In this document: positions 33,912-41,837 of the stretch, piece after piece
Layout: each line of letters begins with the position of its first letter
Numbering within the stretch: position 1 is the first letter of the stretch
DNA from: Lewinellaceae bacterium
GTDB lineage: Bacteria > Bacteroidota > Bacteroidia > Chitinophagales > Saprospiraceae
Length of the DNA: 64,000 nucleotides
Direction of reading: 5' to 3'
NCBI GenBank assembly: GCA_020636215.1
Contig: JACJYG010000006.1
Location: 1,178,001 to 1,242,000 of the forward strand
Notes under the pieces: generated by a model
What the model was told of the DNA's origin: nothing
Seen by the model: the letters and a program-made list of their open reading frames with translations, nothing else
Database searches by the model: none
Position numbers and translations under genes: made by a program

Positions 33912-36042
33912 TCACCTCAACATAAACCCCTTCCTTTTTTCCAATATCCCCTTCGCCACCTGCTCCGGCACCGGCGCATAATGCGAGAAGGTCAGCGCCG
34001 CCGTCGCCCGCCCGGAGGTGAGGGTGCGGATATCGGCGGCATAGCCGAAGAGTTCGGATAGCGGGGCTTCGGCCCTAACCAGGGTATGGCTGGCCTTGGG
34101 CTCCATGCCTTTGGGGACGCCCCGGCGGCGGTTGAGGTCGCCCATGACCGTGCCGATGTTTTCTTCCGGACAAGCGATCTCGATCGACATAATGGGCTCC
34201 ACCAGGATAGGGGCGCAGAGGGGGGCGGCAGCCCGAAAGCCTTCGCGGGCGCAAAGGTCGAAAGCCAGTTCGTTGGAATCGGAAAACTGCCGGGCATTTG
34301 TAATCCGCACTTTCATACTGTGCAGTTCAAAGCCGGCCTGAATCCCGATCAGCATCATATTTTCAAAACCGTTACGGATGGCGGGAAGGTAAGGAGCTTT
34401 GAGCTGCCCATCGGGCAGGGCGTTCTCGAACTGCAGGTGGGTGCGCCCCGACAGGAAATCGGAGCCTTCCAGGAATTCCGCATCAGCCGGGCCGATCTCG
34501 AAGCTGAGCTGGGCGTGCAGGCGCTCGCCCACTTCCCGGATAAATTCGTGGGTATAAGCCATCGTCTGGCTGAGCAGTTCTTTATAGTTGACCTGCGGGC
34601 GGCCCAGGTTGACTTCCAGTTTAAAATCGTCATGCAGGCGGTGGGAGACCACCTCGAGGTGCAGTTCCCCCATGCCGCGGATGATCGTCTGTCCGCTGTC
34701 TTCGTCCTCCAGTACCCGGAAGGAGGGGTCTTCTTCTTCGATCTGGTGCAGTACCTCATGCAGGCGGTCGAGGTCGCGGCTATGCCGTGCTTCGATGGCC
34801 ATGCCGATGACGGGTTCGGGGAATTGGATGGATTCGAGCAGGATAGGGGCATCGGGGTCGCAAAGCGTGTCGCCGGTGGCGATGTCTTTGGCGCCGCCCA
34901 GAGCAGCGATGTCGCCCGCCCTGACTTCCCAGACAGCATTGTGTTTGCCGCCGTGCAGTTGGTAGAGGTTGGACAAACGTTCCTTCTGGCCGGTGCGGGG
35001 GTTAATGACGCTTTGTCCGCGGCGGGCCAATCCGGAATACACGCGGAAGAAGGCCAGCTTGCGGTGCTGCTCATCGAGGGCGATCTTGAAGACGAGGGCG
35101 GCGAAGGGGGCTTCGTCGCTCAGGCGTCGTTTTTCCGGTTCCCCACTATGGGGATGCACGCCCTGCACCGCGCCCACGTCAGTGGGGGAGGGCAGGTAGG
35201 CGCATACGGCATCCAGCACGGGCTGTACGCCCTTGTTCTTGTAGGCGCTGCCGCAGAGTACGGGGACGATTTCCCTGGCGAGGGTAGCCCGTCGGACCGC
35301 CCGCCGGATCTCGGCTTCAGTGATGCTGTCCGGATCCTCAAAAACTTTGGCAAAAATAGCCTCGTCGAATTCCGCTACGGTTTCCAGTAATTTTTGCCGG
35401 GCGGCCTGCGCTTCCATCTGAAAAGCCGATGGGATGCCGGTGACTATCCGTTCTTCCCCTTCCCAAACGCTAGCCTTGCCCGTTATCAGGTCTATCACGC
35501 CCTGGAAGCGGTCTTCTTCGCCGATCGGCAATTGCAACGGTATGGGGCGCGCCGCCAGCCGGCGCTGCATTTGCGCCAGCACGTCTTCAAAGCTGGCGCC
35601 GGGCAGGTCCATTTTGTTGATGAAGGCCAGGCGAGGTACATGGTAGCGGTCGGCCTGCCGCCAGACTGTTTCCGACTGTGGTTCCACTCCGTGAGCTCCA
35701 CTGAACAGTACGATCAGCCCGTCGATCACCCGCATGGAGCGTTCTACCTCTACCGTGAAATCGACGTGGCCGGGGGTGTCTATGATGTTAATGGTATAAT
35801 CAGTATCCTGCCCAGGGCCATTGCGTTTGGGTAGCGGCGGCGGTGATGGTGATGCCCCGCTCGCGCTCTTCCTCCAGATAGTCCATAATTGTCGTGCCAT
35901 CGTGGACTTCGCCGATGCGATGCGTGCGGCCGGTGTAGAAAAGGATGCGCTCGGTAAGCGTCGTTTTACCGGCATCGATATGAGCCGCAATGCCGATATT
36001 GCGGAGTAGCGCTGGGTCGGTGGGTTTTTCCTTTTCTGACAT
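33912..36042 (-). CDS. Elongation factor G-like GTPase (one frameshift)
   Basis: EF-G drives ribosome translocation or recycling. The N-terminal part (MSEKEKPTDPALLRNIGIAAHIDAGKTT from ATG 36042) carries G1 AHIDAGKTT and G2 ERGITIT; after a one-base indel at about 35808-35815 (GGCCCTGGGCAGG) the frame shifts and continues with G3 DTPGHVDF, G4 NKMD and domains II-V to 33912. Corrected length is about 709 residues, normal for EF-G. It is not beside rpsL, rpsG or tuf, so it is likely a second EF-G paralogue rather than the str-operon copy. The break is probably a sequencing error given the otherwise full-length product, but a real lesion is possible. Confidence 0.88.
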
Positions 36043-36581
36043 GACGCGGAGGCTTAAAGTGGCTACTAAAGCAATCATCGGAGCCACAATGGAATACTCA
36101 AAAAATGTAGGGCGACATCTCATTTTTTGAACGCTACTAATGTACACAAGAAGAGTGGCTTGGGCAAATGATAATTGTCATCTTCTTAGGAGGCTTACGT
36201 TGGGTATAGGTGCAACCTTCATTTTTTACCAAAAAACTATTTTGGTGCGGTTGATTTTGGCATTCTTATCATGCGTGTACGCATCTTTTTCTAAGGTTTT
36301 ACGTAAAACATTCAGAGACTTGTAATATATTAGCTTTTTAGCAAAAGCTACGATTGCCATTTTATTCAGATGCAGATTCATTATCCAAATATTTTGGCAT
36401 GATTGAAGAAAAAGCCTGCAAGAAAATGGCATTTTCGCTTGAAATAACAAGAGAATGACGCTCCTCTTTTCTGTAACTGACACTATCGTAGAACATGCTA
36501 GAAGCAATTAATTTTCCGAATAGCAATGAATACCGGACCGGTTCCTCTAATGAACCGATAGCTTTTTTTTTAGAAGTTTTG
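36043..36581. other. AT-rich intergenic region, no gene recognised
   Basis: Clearly more AT-rich than the surroundings. Two overlapping minus ORFs (36226-36507, 36362-36607) show no family motif, and one runs into the IS end. Probably remnant DNA next to the insertion. Confidence 0.5.
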
Positions 36582-36632
36582 GGCTTTGTTGCATGAATAA
36601 ATTCCAAACAAAACTGCTATCAATATTCTGAA

Positions 36633-37285
36633 TTATGCGGCATCGGCTTTTACCGATACGGGCATACCTTGGGCTGTCATGATATTGAGCGTTTTGATTT
36701 TAGAACTTGTTTAAATTTCATACTTCGGGTCGAAAATGCCCCTTTTTCGGTGATACTTCGTTCCTTTTTTTGTCCATACCTTTCAGGTATGCACTTCAAA
36801 AAGAGCCTTGTCTCACCAAAAAATGAATCCTTTTCATTCCCAAAAACGAATTTTAAACAAGTTCTTAATTTTTGTTTCTGTTTGTTGGGTTGCCATTTTT
36901 CTTGAATAGAGTTTTCGTCCGTGAATGGTTTTGAAACGATACATGGCTGTCTCCGATAAACTTCGCCGGTGGTAGCCACTTTGCTCTTTCCATTTTTTGC
37001 GCCCGATCTCTTCTATCTGTGATAGGGCAACATTTCTGGGATAATCGGGCATATCCCCTTCTTCCTGTTCATACCATTCCACAGCATTCTTTCGAGGGGG
37101 AATGATAGGGTTTATGGTTCTGTCGATTAATTCGTCCCAGCAATCTTCGGTATCATAAGCGCCATCCAAGCAGGCATCATCTACTTCATGCTCTACCTGA
37201 TCCAGCAAGGGTTCCAGTTGAGGACGCGGTACTTTTCCTTGGCCTTATCTGCTGAAGTGTAGGTATCCTTTTTTATCTTTGACAT
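36633..37285 (-). pseudogene. IS5-family transposase, internally deleted and interrupted
   Basis: The start MSKIKKDTYTSADKAKEKYRV (ATG 37285) stops early. The frame at 37208 then gives the C-terminal DDE part: LDGAYDTEDCWDELI, IIPPRKNAVEWY, ALSQIEEIGRKKWKEQSGYHRRSLSETAMYRFK (the last split here for length: KEQSGYHRRSLSETAM) and KMATQQTETKI. The N-terminal and central parts found in full IS5 transposases are missing. The final residues (MTAQGMPVSVKADAA, stop at 36633-36635) resume after the nested MITE. Not functional. Confidence 0.85.
36702..36865. mobile_element. 164 bp MITE nested in the IS5 transposase
   Basis: Perfect 14-bp terminal inverted repeats AGAACTTGTTTAAA (36702-36715) and TTTAAACAAGTTCT (36852-36865) enclose non-coding AT-rich DNA. 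Removing the element (minus a one-base overlap) rejoins the transposase reading TETKIKIKTLN. So it inserted after the IS. Confidence 0.85.
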
Positions 37286-37375
37286 GGGCTGGTTGGTTGC
37301 ATTTTTAGTTGTCGTAAACCAAAGATACAACTCCAGCCCAACCTTTCATTCAGCACCTATTCATGCAACAAAGCC

Positions 37376-37720
37376 TATCCATTAAGCAAATTTAAGCTAA
37401 GTTATGCCTATAACAAACTTGAAGGTTAGCTAGTAGAGGAAAAACTATAGAATGGAATGATGGTACTGGCAAACACCCCATTTGTCTCTTTGGATTGGAC
37501 CCATGGAGATGGAAAACTGGGAGCTACGTGTTTGTTTGGAAGCCAACATCTGCAACAGCCACCGGTTGTCTTTCTCTAAAGGGCGGTGTAATCAGCCGAT
37601 CCTTTCAGGTGGAGTCACTTCGGATTCCAAAACAAAGAGCTATGAAATACCAGAGCAGCGCTTTGAGGCGATAGAAAATCATACGTAATACATCAAAGAA
37701 CGGAGGGCGCGAAAAGGTGA
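37376..37720. other. Intergenic region, no gene recognised
   Basis: Lies between the IS right end and the MtfA-like gene stop. One 68-codon plus ORF (37482-37688) has no recognisable motif and no clear start signal. Confidence 0.45.
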
Positions 37721-38581
37721 TCAATATACGTGCACAAGCTTCCCCAGCACCGGCTCCGCTCCATTAACCGGCGATTGGTTGAATATCCGGCTATACTCGG
37801 CATACAGTTCCGGCAAAGCCCTTTGAAAAGCTTGCGGGTAGGTAAAGAAATGTACGATAGCCACCGGCTGAGGATCGATCTCCTTTAGGTTGATCCACTG
37901 GTGGATGGCCGCTTTGCTGTAGCCGCTGATACCCTGCAGGCTTCCCCAGATCGTTTCCGGCAATTGGGGATAACTCATAGCCGGAAAGCTCGCCATAAAG
38001 GCTTTGGCGTACTCGTGCAGGCCAATGTTGTAATACTGGAATGGCTGCAGGAAGCCCGGCATGAGTTGTTCGGCGGAGAAAATAATGACGCCATCTTCTT
38101 CAAAGATCTCAGAGGCGTGGAAATTTTCGGGGTATTGTGGTGAAGGGAAGGGGTGGGGATAGAAGATGAGGTTCTCAAATTTGGATAAAAGAAAATCTTT
38201 ATGCCCAAAAGTGATTTGTACGGCACAGGCTGCCGCCACGGCTTTCAGGTCGTCGGGCACCGTCTCCATTCCCTGCGCTTTGAAATCGTTGGCTTCCATA
38301 TACAGGGCTAAGCGTTTGCGGAAGCGGCCTTTTTCCGGATCCGCGAGTTGAATGTAGTAGGGTAGAAAACGCTCCAGTAGCATACGGATCTTAGGCTTCA
38401 ATTCCGGCGGGTGGCGCTGATACCACCACCAATTGATCTGAGGGCTGAACACATACAGCAACGCCATTCCGATAACCGGTGGGACAATGTAAATGCTGTA
38501 GCCGGGATCGACTTCCCAGGTGAGGTAAAGGAAACCCAAGGCGATCAGGATAAGGGGTATGGTCAGGATTCTTACGGGCAT
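37721..38581 (-). CDS. MtfA-like (zinc-dependent peptidase family) membrane protein with altered HExxH
   Basis: 286 residues. The N-terminus has one or two membrane helices (ILTIPLILIALGFLYL, YSIYIVPPVIGMALLYVF), followed by a soluble domain that resembles MtfA peptidases: conserved LKAVAAACAVQITFG and a GVIIFSAEQLMPG block before the metal site. At the metal site the family HEFxH reads GLHEYAKAF, so the second His is Lys. The zinc site is therefore probably lost or rebuilt. The ATG at 38581 is preferred over 38689 because the upstream part translates a palindromic repeat. Stand-alone gene, divergent from the tRNA promoter. Confidence 0.7.
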   Translation of the reverse strand: MPVRILTIPLILIALGFLYLTWEVDPGYSIYIVPPVIGMALLYVFSPQINWWWYQRHPPELKPKIRMLLERFLPYYIQLADPEKGRFRKRLALYMEANDFKAQGMETVPDDLKAVAAACAVQITFGHKDFLLSKFENLIFYPHPFPSPQYPENFHASEIFEEDGVIIFSAEQLMPGFLQPFQYYNIGLHEYAKAFMASFPAMSYPQLPETIWGSLQGISGYSKAAIHQWINLKEIDPQPVAIVHFFTYPQAFQRALPELYAEYSRIFNQSPVNGAEPVLGKLVHVY

Positions 38582-38619
38582 GCATTTTAGGCTTTTCGGG
38601 CGAAAGTTAAGGCTTTCAT

Positions 38620-38676
38620 GGCGAAACTTCCGAAGTTTGCTCAAGCCTACTCCGGATAAACTTCGGAAGTTTCGCC
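38620..38676. repeat. Perfect 19-bp inverted repeat upstream of the tRNA promoter
   Basis: GGCGAAACTTCCGAAGTTT (38620-38638) and its exact inverse (38658-38676) with a 19-nt loop. Each arm contains the palindrome ACTTCCGAAGT. Located between the MtfA-like start and the tRNA promoter; could be an operator, a mobile-repeat relic or a two-way transcription barrier. Confidence 0.85.
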
Positions 38677-38694
38677 AAAAAATTCCCACCCACC

Positions 38695-38725
38695 TTGTGA
38701 CAAAAAGAAAAAGCGTTTATATTTG
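38695..38725 (+). promoter_or_regulatory. Strong Bacteroidota promoter for the tRNA-Phe array
   Basis: TTG (38695-38697), a 20-nt spacer and TATATTTG (38718-38725) match the -33/-7 consensus exactly. Predicted start of transcription about 38732, about 27 nt before the first tRNA-like copy. Confidence 0.75.
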
Positions 38726-38758
38726 CATCCGCTTTCAGCCAATAGGGCTAAAGTTTCT

Positions 38759-38841
38759 GGTACGGTAGCTCGGTTGGTAGAGCATCCCGCTTTTTGAAAG
38801 TAAAAAAGCGGGAAAAATTCTGGAGCCGGCGGTTCGGTAAA
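38759..38841 (+). pseudogene. Decayed tRNA-Phe copy with anticodon-arm hairpin, 3' end lost
   Basis: Has the 5' acceptor strand GGTACGG and D arm (GCTCGGTTGGTAGAGC), then CCCGCTTTTT...AAAAAGCGGG in place of the 5' anticodon stem, then ATTCTGGAGCCGGCGGTTCG, where similarity ends. It lacks the 3' acceptor strand, so cannot fold as a tRNA. Confidence 0.75.
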
Positions 38842-38855
38842 AGGAAAAGAAATAA

Positions 38856-38931
38856 GGTACGGTAGCTCAGTTGGTAGAGCACAGGACTGAAAATCCTGGT
38901 GTCGGCGGTTCGACTCCGCCCCGTACCACCA
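38856..38931 (+). tRNA. tRNA-Phe (GAA), CCA encoded
   Basis: 76 nt with a full cloverleaf: acceptor GGTACGG/CCGTACC, D arm GCTCAGTTGGTAGAGC, anticodon stem CAGGA/TCCTG with loop CTGAAAA (anticodon GAA), T arm GGCGGTTCGACTCCGCC, then A and encoded CCA. It is the only complete tRNA in the array. Confidence 0.97.
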
Positions 38932-38945
38932 TGAATAAATGACAT

Positions 38946-39430
38946 GGGGTAGCTCAGTTGGTAGAGCATCCCGCTTTTTAGTAAGAAAAAAGCGGCGGTT
39001 CGACTCGCCCCGTACCACCATGAAAAATCCTGGAGTCGGCGGTTCGACTCCGCCCCGTACCACCATGAATAAATGACATGAGGTAGCTCAGTTGGTAGAG
39101 CATCCCGCTTTTTAGTAAGAAAAAAGCGGGAAAAATCCTGGTGTCGGCGGTTCGACTCCGCCCCGTACCACCATGAATAAATAGCATGGGGTAGCTCAGT
39201 TGGTAGAGCATCCCGCTTTTTGAAAGAAAAAAGCGGGAAAAATCCTGGTGTCGGCGGTTCGACTCCGCCCCGTACCACCATGAATAAATGGCATGGGGTA
39301 GCTCAGTTGGTAGAGAAAAATCCTGGAGTCGGCATCCCGCTTTTTGAAAGAAAAATGGCATGGGGTAGCTCAGTTGGGAAAAATCCTGGAAAAATCCTGG
39401 TGTCGGCGGTTCGACTCCGCCCCGTACCAC
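38946..39430 (+). repeat. Array of tRNA-Phe-derived partial copies with hairpin insert
   Basis: Copies at 38946-39020, 39021-39065 (3' half only), 39080-39173, 39188-39280, 39294-39353 (scrambled) and 39362-39430. Most read GGGGTAGCTCAGTTGGTAGAGCA, a TCCCGCTTTTT/AAAAAGCGGGA hairpin, the tRNA 3' half from AAAATCCTGG to CCGTACCACCA, and a TGAATAAATGRCAT linker. The 5' acceptor strand is lost (CATGGGG cannot pair with CCGTACC). The hairpin replaces exactly the 5' anticodon stem and first loop bases. Confidence 0.9.
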
Positions 39431-39438
39431 TACTTTTC
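39431..39438 (+). promoter_or_regulatory. Possible -7 element for the his leader
   Basis: TACTTTTC matches TAnnTTTG in seven of eight positions and would start transcription a few nt before the leader ATG at 39450. No convincing -33 TTG lies at the right distance, so transcription from the tRNA promoter at 38695 is the alternative. Confidence 0.25.
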
Positions 39439-39449
39439 AAACAACTTTT

Positions 39450-39527
39450 ATGTTCTCCACGATCCATCATCATCACCATCATTTGGCTTTGCTCTTTGGG
39501 GCAGATGGTGATACCTTGAGGTCGTAG
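39450..39527 (+). CDS. hisL: Histidine leader peptide (his attenuator), 25 aa
   Basis: A 25-codon ORF from ATG 39450 to TAG 39525-39527. It starts MFSTIHHHHHHLALL: codons 6-11 are six consecutive His codons (CAT CAT CAT CAC CAT CAT, 39465-39482). It lies 88 bp upstream of hisG and is followed after 24 nt by a strong intrinsic terminator. This is the arrangement of classical his attenuators: scarce charged tRNA-His stalls the ribosome at the His run and changes the RNA fold downstream so the terminator does not form. There is no clear Shine-Dalgarno, as is usual in Bacteroidota; an A-rich stretch precedes the ATG. The function is inferred; the His run and terminator are seen directly. Confidence 0.85.
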   Translation: MFSTIHHHHHHLALLFGADGDTLRS

Positions 39528-39551
39528 CGAACGATTGTCAACAAACTCGAG

Positions 39552-39592
39552 AAAAAGAGGTTAACCATTTGCTGGTTAACCTCTTTTTTTTT
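39552..39592 (+). terminator. Attenuator terminator before hisG
   Basis: AAAAAGAGGTTAACC (39552-39566) pairs perfectly with GGTTAACCTCTTTTT (39574-39588) around a 7-nt loop, and the T run goes on to 39592. It stands between the His-rich leader and hisG, only 22 bp before the hisG ATG. A possible competing pairing is CTCTTT (39492-39497) with AAAGAG (39554-39559), which would spoil the 5' arm; it is short and unproven. Confidence 0.9.
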
Positions 39593-39614
39593 GCAAACTA
39601 GAAATCGCACAATA

Positions 39615-40475
39615 ATGGAAACCCGATTACAGATCGCCGTACAGAAATCCGGAAGATTGCTCGACGACTCACTGGGCCTGCTGAAAGAATGTGGCATCAG
39701 AGTGGATAATGGAAAAGATCAGCTCAAAGCACCGGCCGGCAATTTTCCGCTCGATGTGCTATACCTGCGCAATTCGGATATCCCTCAGTACGTGCAAGAT
39801 GGGGTCGCCGACCTGGCCATTCTCGGTGAAAATACGGTAGTGGAAAAACAGAAGCAGGTAGAATTGATCCTGCCTTTGGGTTTTTCCAAGTGCCGTCTAT
39901 CTATTGCTATACCTAAAAATGTGGAATATTCCGGCATTGAATACCTCCATGGCAAACGAATTGCTACCTCTTACCCCAATTCTTTGCAGCAATTTCTGAA
40001 TGCGAATAAGCTGGAAGCCGAGATCCACGAGATTTCTGGTTCGGTAGAAATCGCTCCCAATATTGGCCTGGCCGACGCTATCTGCGACCTGGTTTCTTCC
40101 GGCAGCACCTTATTCAAAAACGGCCTGGAAGAAAAAGAGGTTATCCTGAAATCGGAAGCCTGGCTGGTGGCCTCTCCCGGCCTCCCCCAGGAAAAAAAGG
40201 CGATTCTTGATCAATTGCTCTTCCGCATCAAAGCCGTGCTTAAGGCGCGCAACAACAAATACCTGTTGATGAATGCCCCTAATGGCAGCATTCAGGAGAT
40301 CGTGAAAATACTGCCGGGTATGAAGAGCCCTACCGTAATGCCCCTGGCGGAATCCGGATGGAGCTCCATCCACACCGTAATAGAAGAAGGGCGCTTCTGG
40401 GAGATTATCGGGCAACTCAAGGAGGCCGGCGCCCAGGGGATCCTTGTTGTCCCCATTGAGAAAATGATCATCTGA
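39615..40475 (+). CDS. hisG: ATP phosphoribosyltransferase, long form
   Basis: HisG joins ATP and PRPP in the first step of histidine synthesis. 286 residues: catalytic domains (METRLQIAVQKSGRL, VADLAILGEN, GKRIATSYPNSLQQFL, EIAPNIGLADAICDLVSSG with PRPP-loop) and a C-terminal ACT-like regulatory domain (GMKSPTVMPL, GAQGILVVPIEKMII). The long form is normally feedback-inhibited by histidine and needs no HisZ. The ATG at 39615 is chosen because the family starts there. First gene after the attenuator; hisD follows 20 bp later. Confidence 0.97.
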   Translation: METRLQIAVQKSGRLLDDSLGLLKECGIRVDNGKDQLKAPAGNFPLDVLYLRNSDIPQYVQDGVADLAILGENTVVEKQKQVELILPLGFSKCRLSIAIPKNVEYSGIEYLHGKRIATSYPNSLQQFLNANKLEAEIHEISGSVEIAPNIGLADAICDLVSSGSTLFKNGLEEKEVILKSEAWLVASPGLPQEKKAILDQLLFRIKAVLKARNNKYLLMNAPNGSIQEIVKILPGMKSPTVMPLAESGWSSIHTVIEEGRFWEIIGQLKEAGAQGILVVPIEKMII

Positions 40476-40495
40476 TAACTTGTAACCAATAACCA

Positions 40496-41773
40496 ATGAA
40501 CCTCTACAACAATCCTCCATTTTCACAATGGCCCACCCTCCTGCAGCGCCCGGTGATGAACACCGAAAGCCTGGATAGTATCATCAAAGGAGTGCTCCGG
40601 GAAGTACAGAGCAATGGCGATAAAGCCTTGCGAGCCTATACCGAGCGCTTCGATGGCGTTAAGTTGGAAGCTATTGAGGTAAGCGAAAGGGAGATAGCCA
40701 GAGCTATTGCCAGCTTGCCAGAGCCCTTGAAACAAGCCATCCAAACAGCCAAAAAGAATATTGAAAGCTTCCATAGGCCGCAGGCTGAAGCCATACAGAT
40801 GGTGGAAACCATGCCCGGCGTGCAGTGCTGGCGCAAGAGTGTAGCGATTGAAAAGGTGGGGCTATATATTCCGGGCGGTACTGCGCCGCTCTTCTCCACC
40901 GTGCTCATGCTGGCCGTACCTGCCAAACTGGCCGGCTGCCAGGAGATAGTACTTTGCACCCCGCCACAGAAGGATGGCAGCGTCCATCCGGCTATCCTCT
41001 ACACTGCCCACCTGGTAGGCGTTACCCGTATCTTCAAAGTGGGTGGCGCGCAGGCCATCGCGGCCCTGGCCTACGGCACGGAAACGATCCCTGCCGTATA
41101 CAAGATCTTTGGCCCCGGCAACCAGTACGTCACCGCCGCCAAACAACTGGTGAGCCGGCAGGGCGTCGCCATTGACATGCCAGCCGGCCCGTCGGAAGTG
41201 CTCGTATGCGCCGATGAAACCGCCAATCCCGCCTTCGTCGCTGCTGACCTGCTGTCGCAGGCCGAACACGGGGAGGACAGCCAGGTGGTGTTGGTGGCCT
41301 TTTCGGAGGGCATGGCTAAAGCCGTTCAAGCCGAAGTGGAAAAACAAATGCAAGCGCTGCCGCGTAAGGATATTGCCCGGAAGGCCCTGGGATCCAGTTC
41401 TGCTATTGTTGTTCCGGATCGTGCCACAGCCGTGGAAATTATCAATGCCTACGCGCCTGAGCACCTCATCCTTTCGGTAAAGGATGCCGAGCAGATGGGC
41501 GAACAGGTTATCAACGCCGGCTCGGTCTTCCTGGGCCACTACACACCGGAATCGGTAGGCGATTACGCCTCCGGCACCAACCACACCCTGCCGACTAACG
41601 GTTACGCCCGCATGTACAGTGGCGTCTCGCTGGATAGTTTTGTTAAGAAGATAACCTTCCAGCGGTTGACTAAAGAAGGCCTGCAGCAAATCGGCCCTGC
41701 CGTGGAACTAATGGCGGAAGCGGAAGAACTGATGGCCCATAAGAATGCGGTAACGGTCAGGCTTAAGGAATGA
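40496..41773 (+). CDS. hisD: Histidinol dehydrogenase
   Basis: HisD carries out the last two steps, oxidising histidinol to histidine with NAD and zinc. 425 residues with family blocks KVGLYIPGGTAPLFSTVLM, AQAIAALAYGTETIP, KIFGPGNQYV, DMPAGPSEVLV, LSQAEHGEDSQ and the C-terminal GDYASGTNHTLPT and YSGVSLDSF. Full length and intact. Sits 20 bp after hisG; the gap holds two copies of TAACCAA. Confidence 0.98.
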   Translation: MNLYNNPPFSQWPTLLQRPVMNTESLDSIIKGVLREVQSNGDKALRAYTERFDGVKLEAIEVSEREIARAIASLPEPLKQAIQTAKKNIESFHRPQAEAIQMVETMPGVQCWRKSVAIEKVGLYIPGGTAPLFSTVLMLAVPAKLAGCQEIVLCTPPQKDGSVHPAILYTAHLVGVTRIFKVGGAQAIAALAYGTETIPAVYKIFGPGNQYVTAAKQLVSRQGVAIDMPAGPSEVLVCADETANPAFVAADLLSQAEHGEDSQVVLVAFSEGMAKAVQAEVEKQMQALPRKDIARKALGSSSAIVVPDRATAVEIINAYAPEHLILSVKDAEQMGEQVINAGSVFLGHYTPESVGDYASGTNHTLPTNGYARMYSGVSLDSFVKKITFQRLTKEGLQQIGPAVELMAEAEELMAHKNAVTVRLKE

Positions 41774-41837
41774 CCTGATACAGTGCGCAGTCAGCAGTGT
41801 GCAGTCGGCAGTGATATCAACAGAATCAACAGCATCA

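Larger units (their letters stand above)
36582..37375 (-). mobile_element. IS5-family insertion-sequence remnant with 18-bp inverted ends
   Basis: GGCTTTGTTGCATGAATA at 36582-36599 is repeated in perfect inverse at 37358-37375. The ends resemble the GGCTTTGTTG ends of IS903-like IS5 elements. The 794 bp element contains a decayed transposase and a nested 164 bp MITE. No clear target duplication is visible at the borders. Confidence 0.85.

Noticed and set aside
34086..35390. 434-codon plus ORF over the EF-G gene
   Set aside because: Antisense shadow of EF-G; the minus frame carries the GTPase motifs.
36226..36607. AT-rich minus ORFs next to the IS
   Set aside because: No recognisable motif, overlapping frames, and one runs into the IS terminal repeat.
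37482..37688. 68-codon plus ORF after the IS
   Set aside because: No start signal, family motif or hydrophobic pattern to support it.
38780..39260. CCCGCTTTTT...AAAAAGCGGG hairpins as terminators of single tRNAs
   Set aside because: They are not followed by a T run on either strand and lie inside the tRNA sequence, in the anticodon arm, rather than after the CCA.
38647..39430. Minus-strand ORFs with repeated MVVRGGVEPPTPGF peptides
   Set aside because: They are antisense translations of the tRNA-Phe array (CCA end and T arm), a known false-gene pattern; no protein features.
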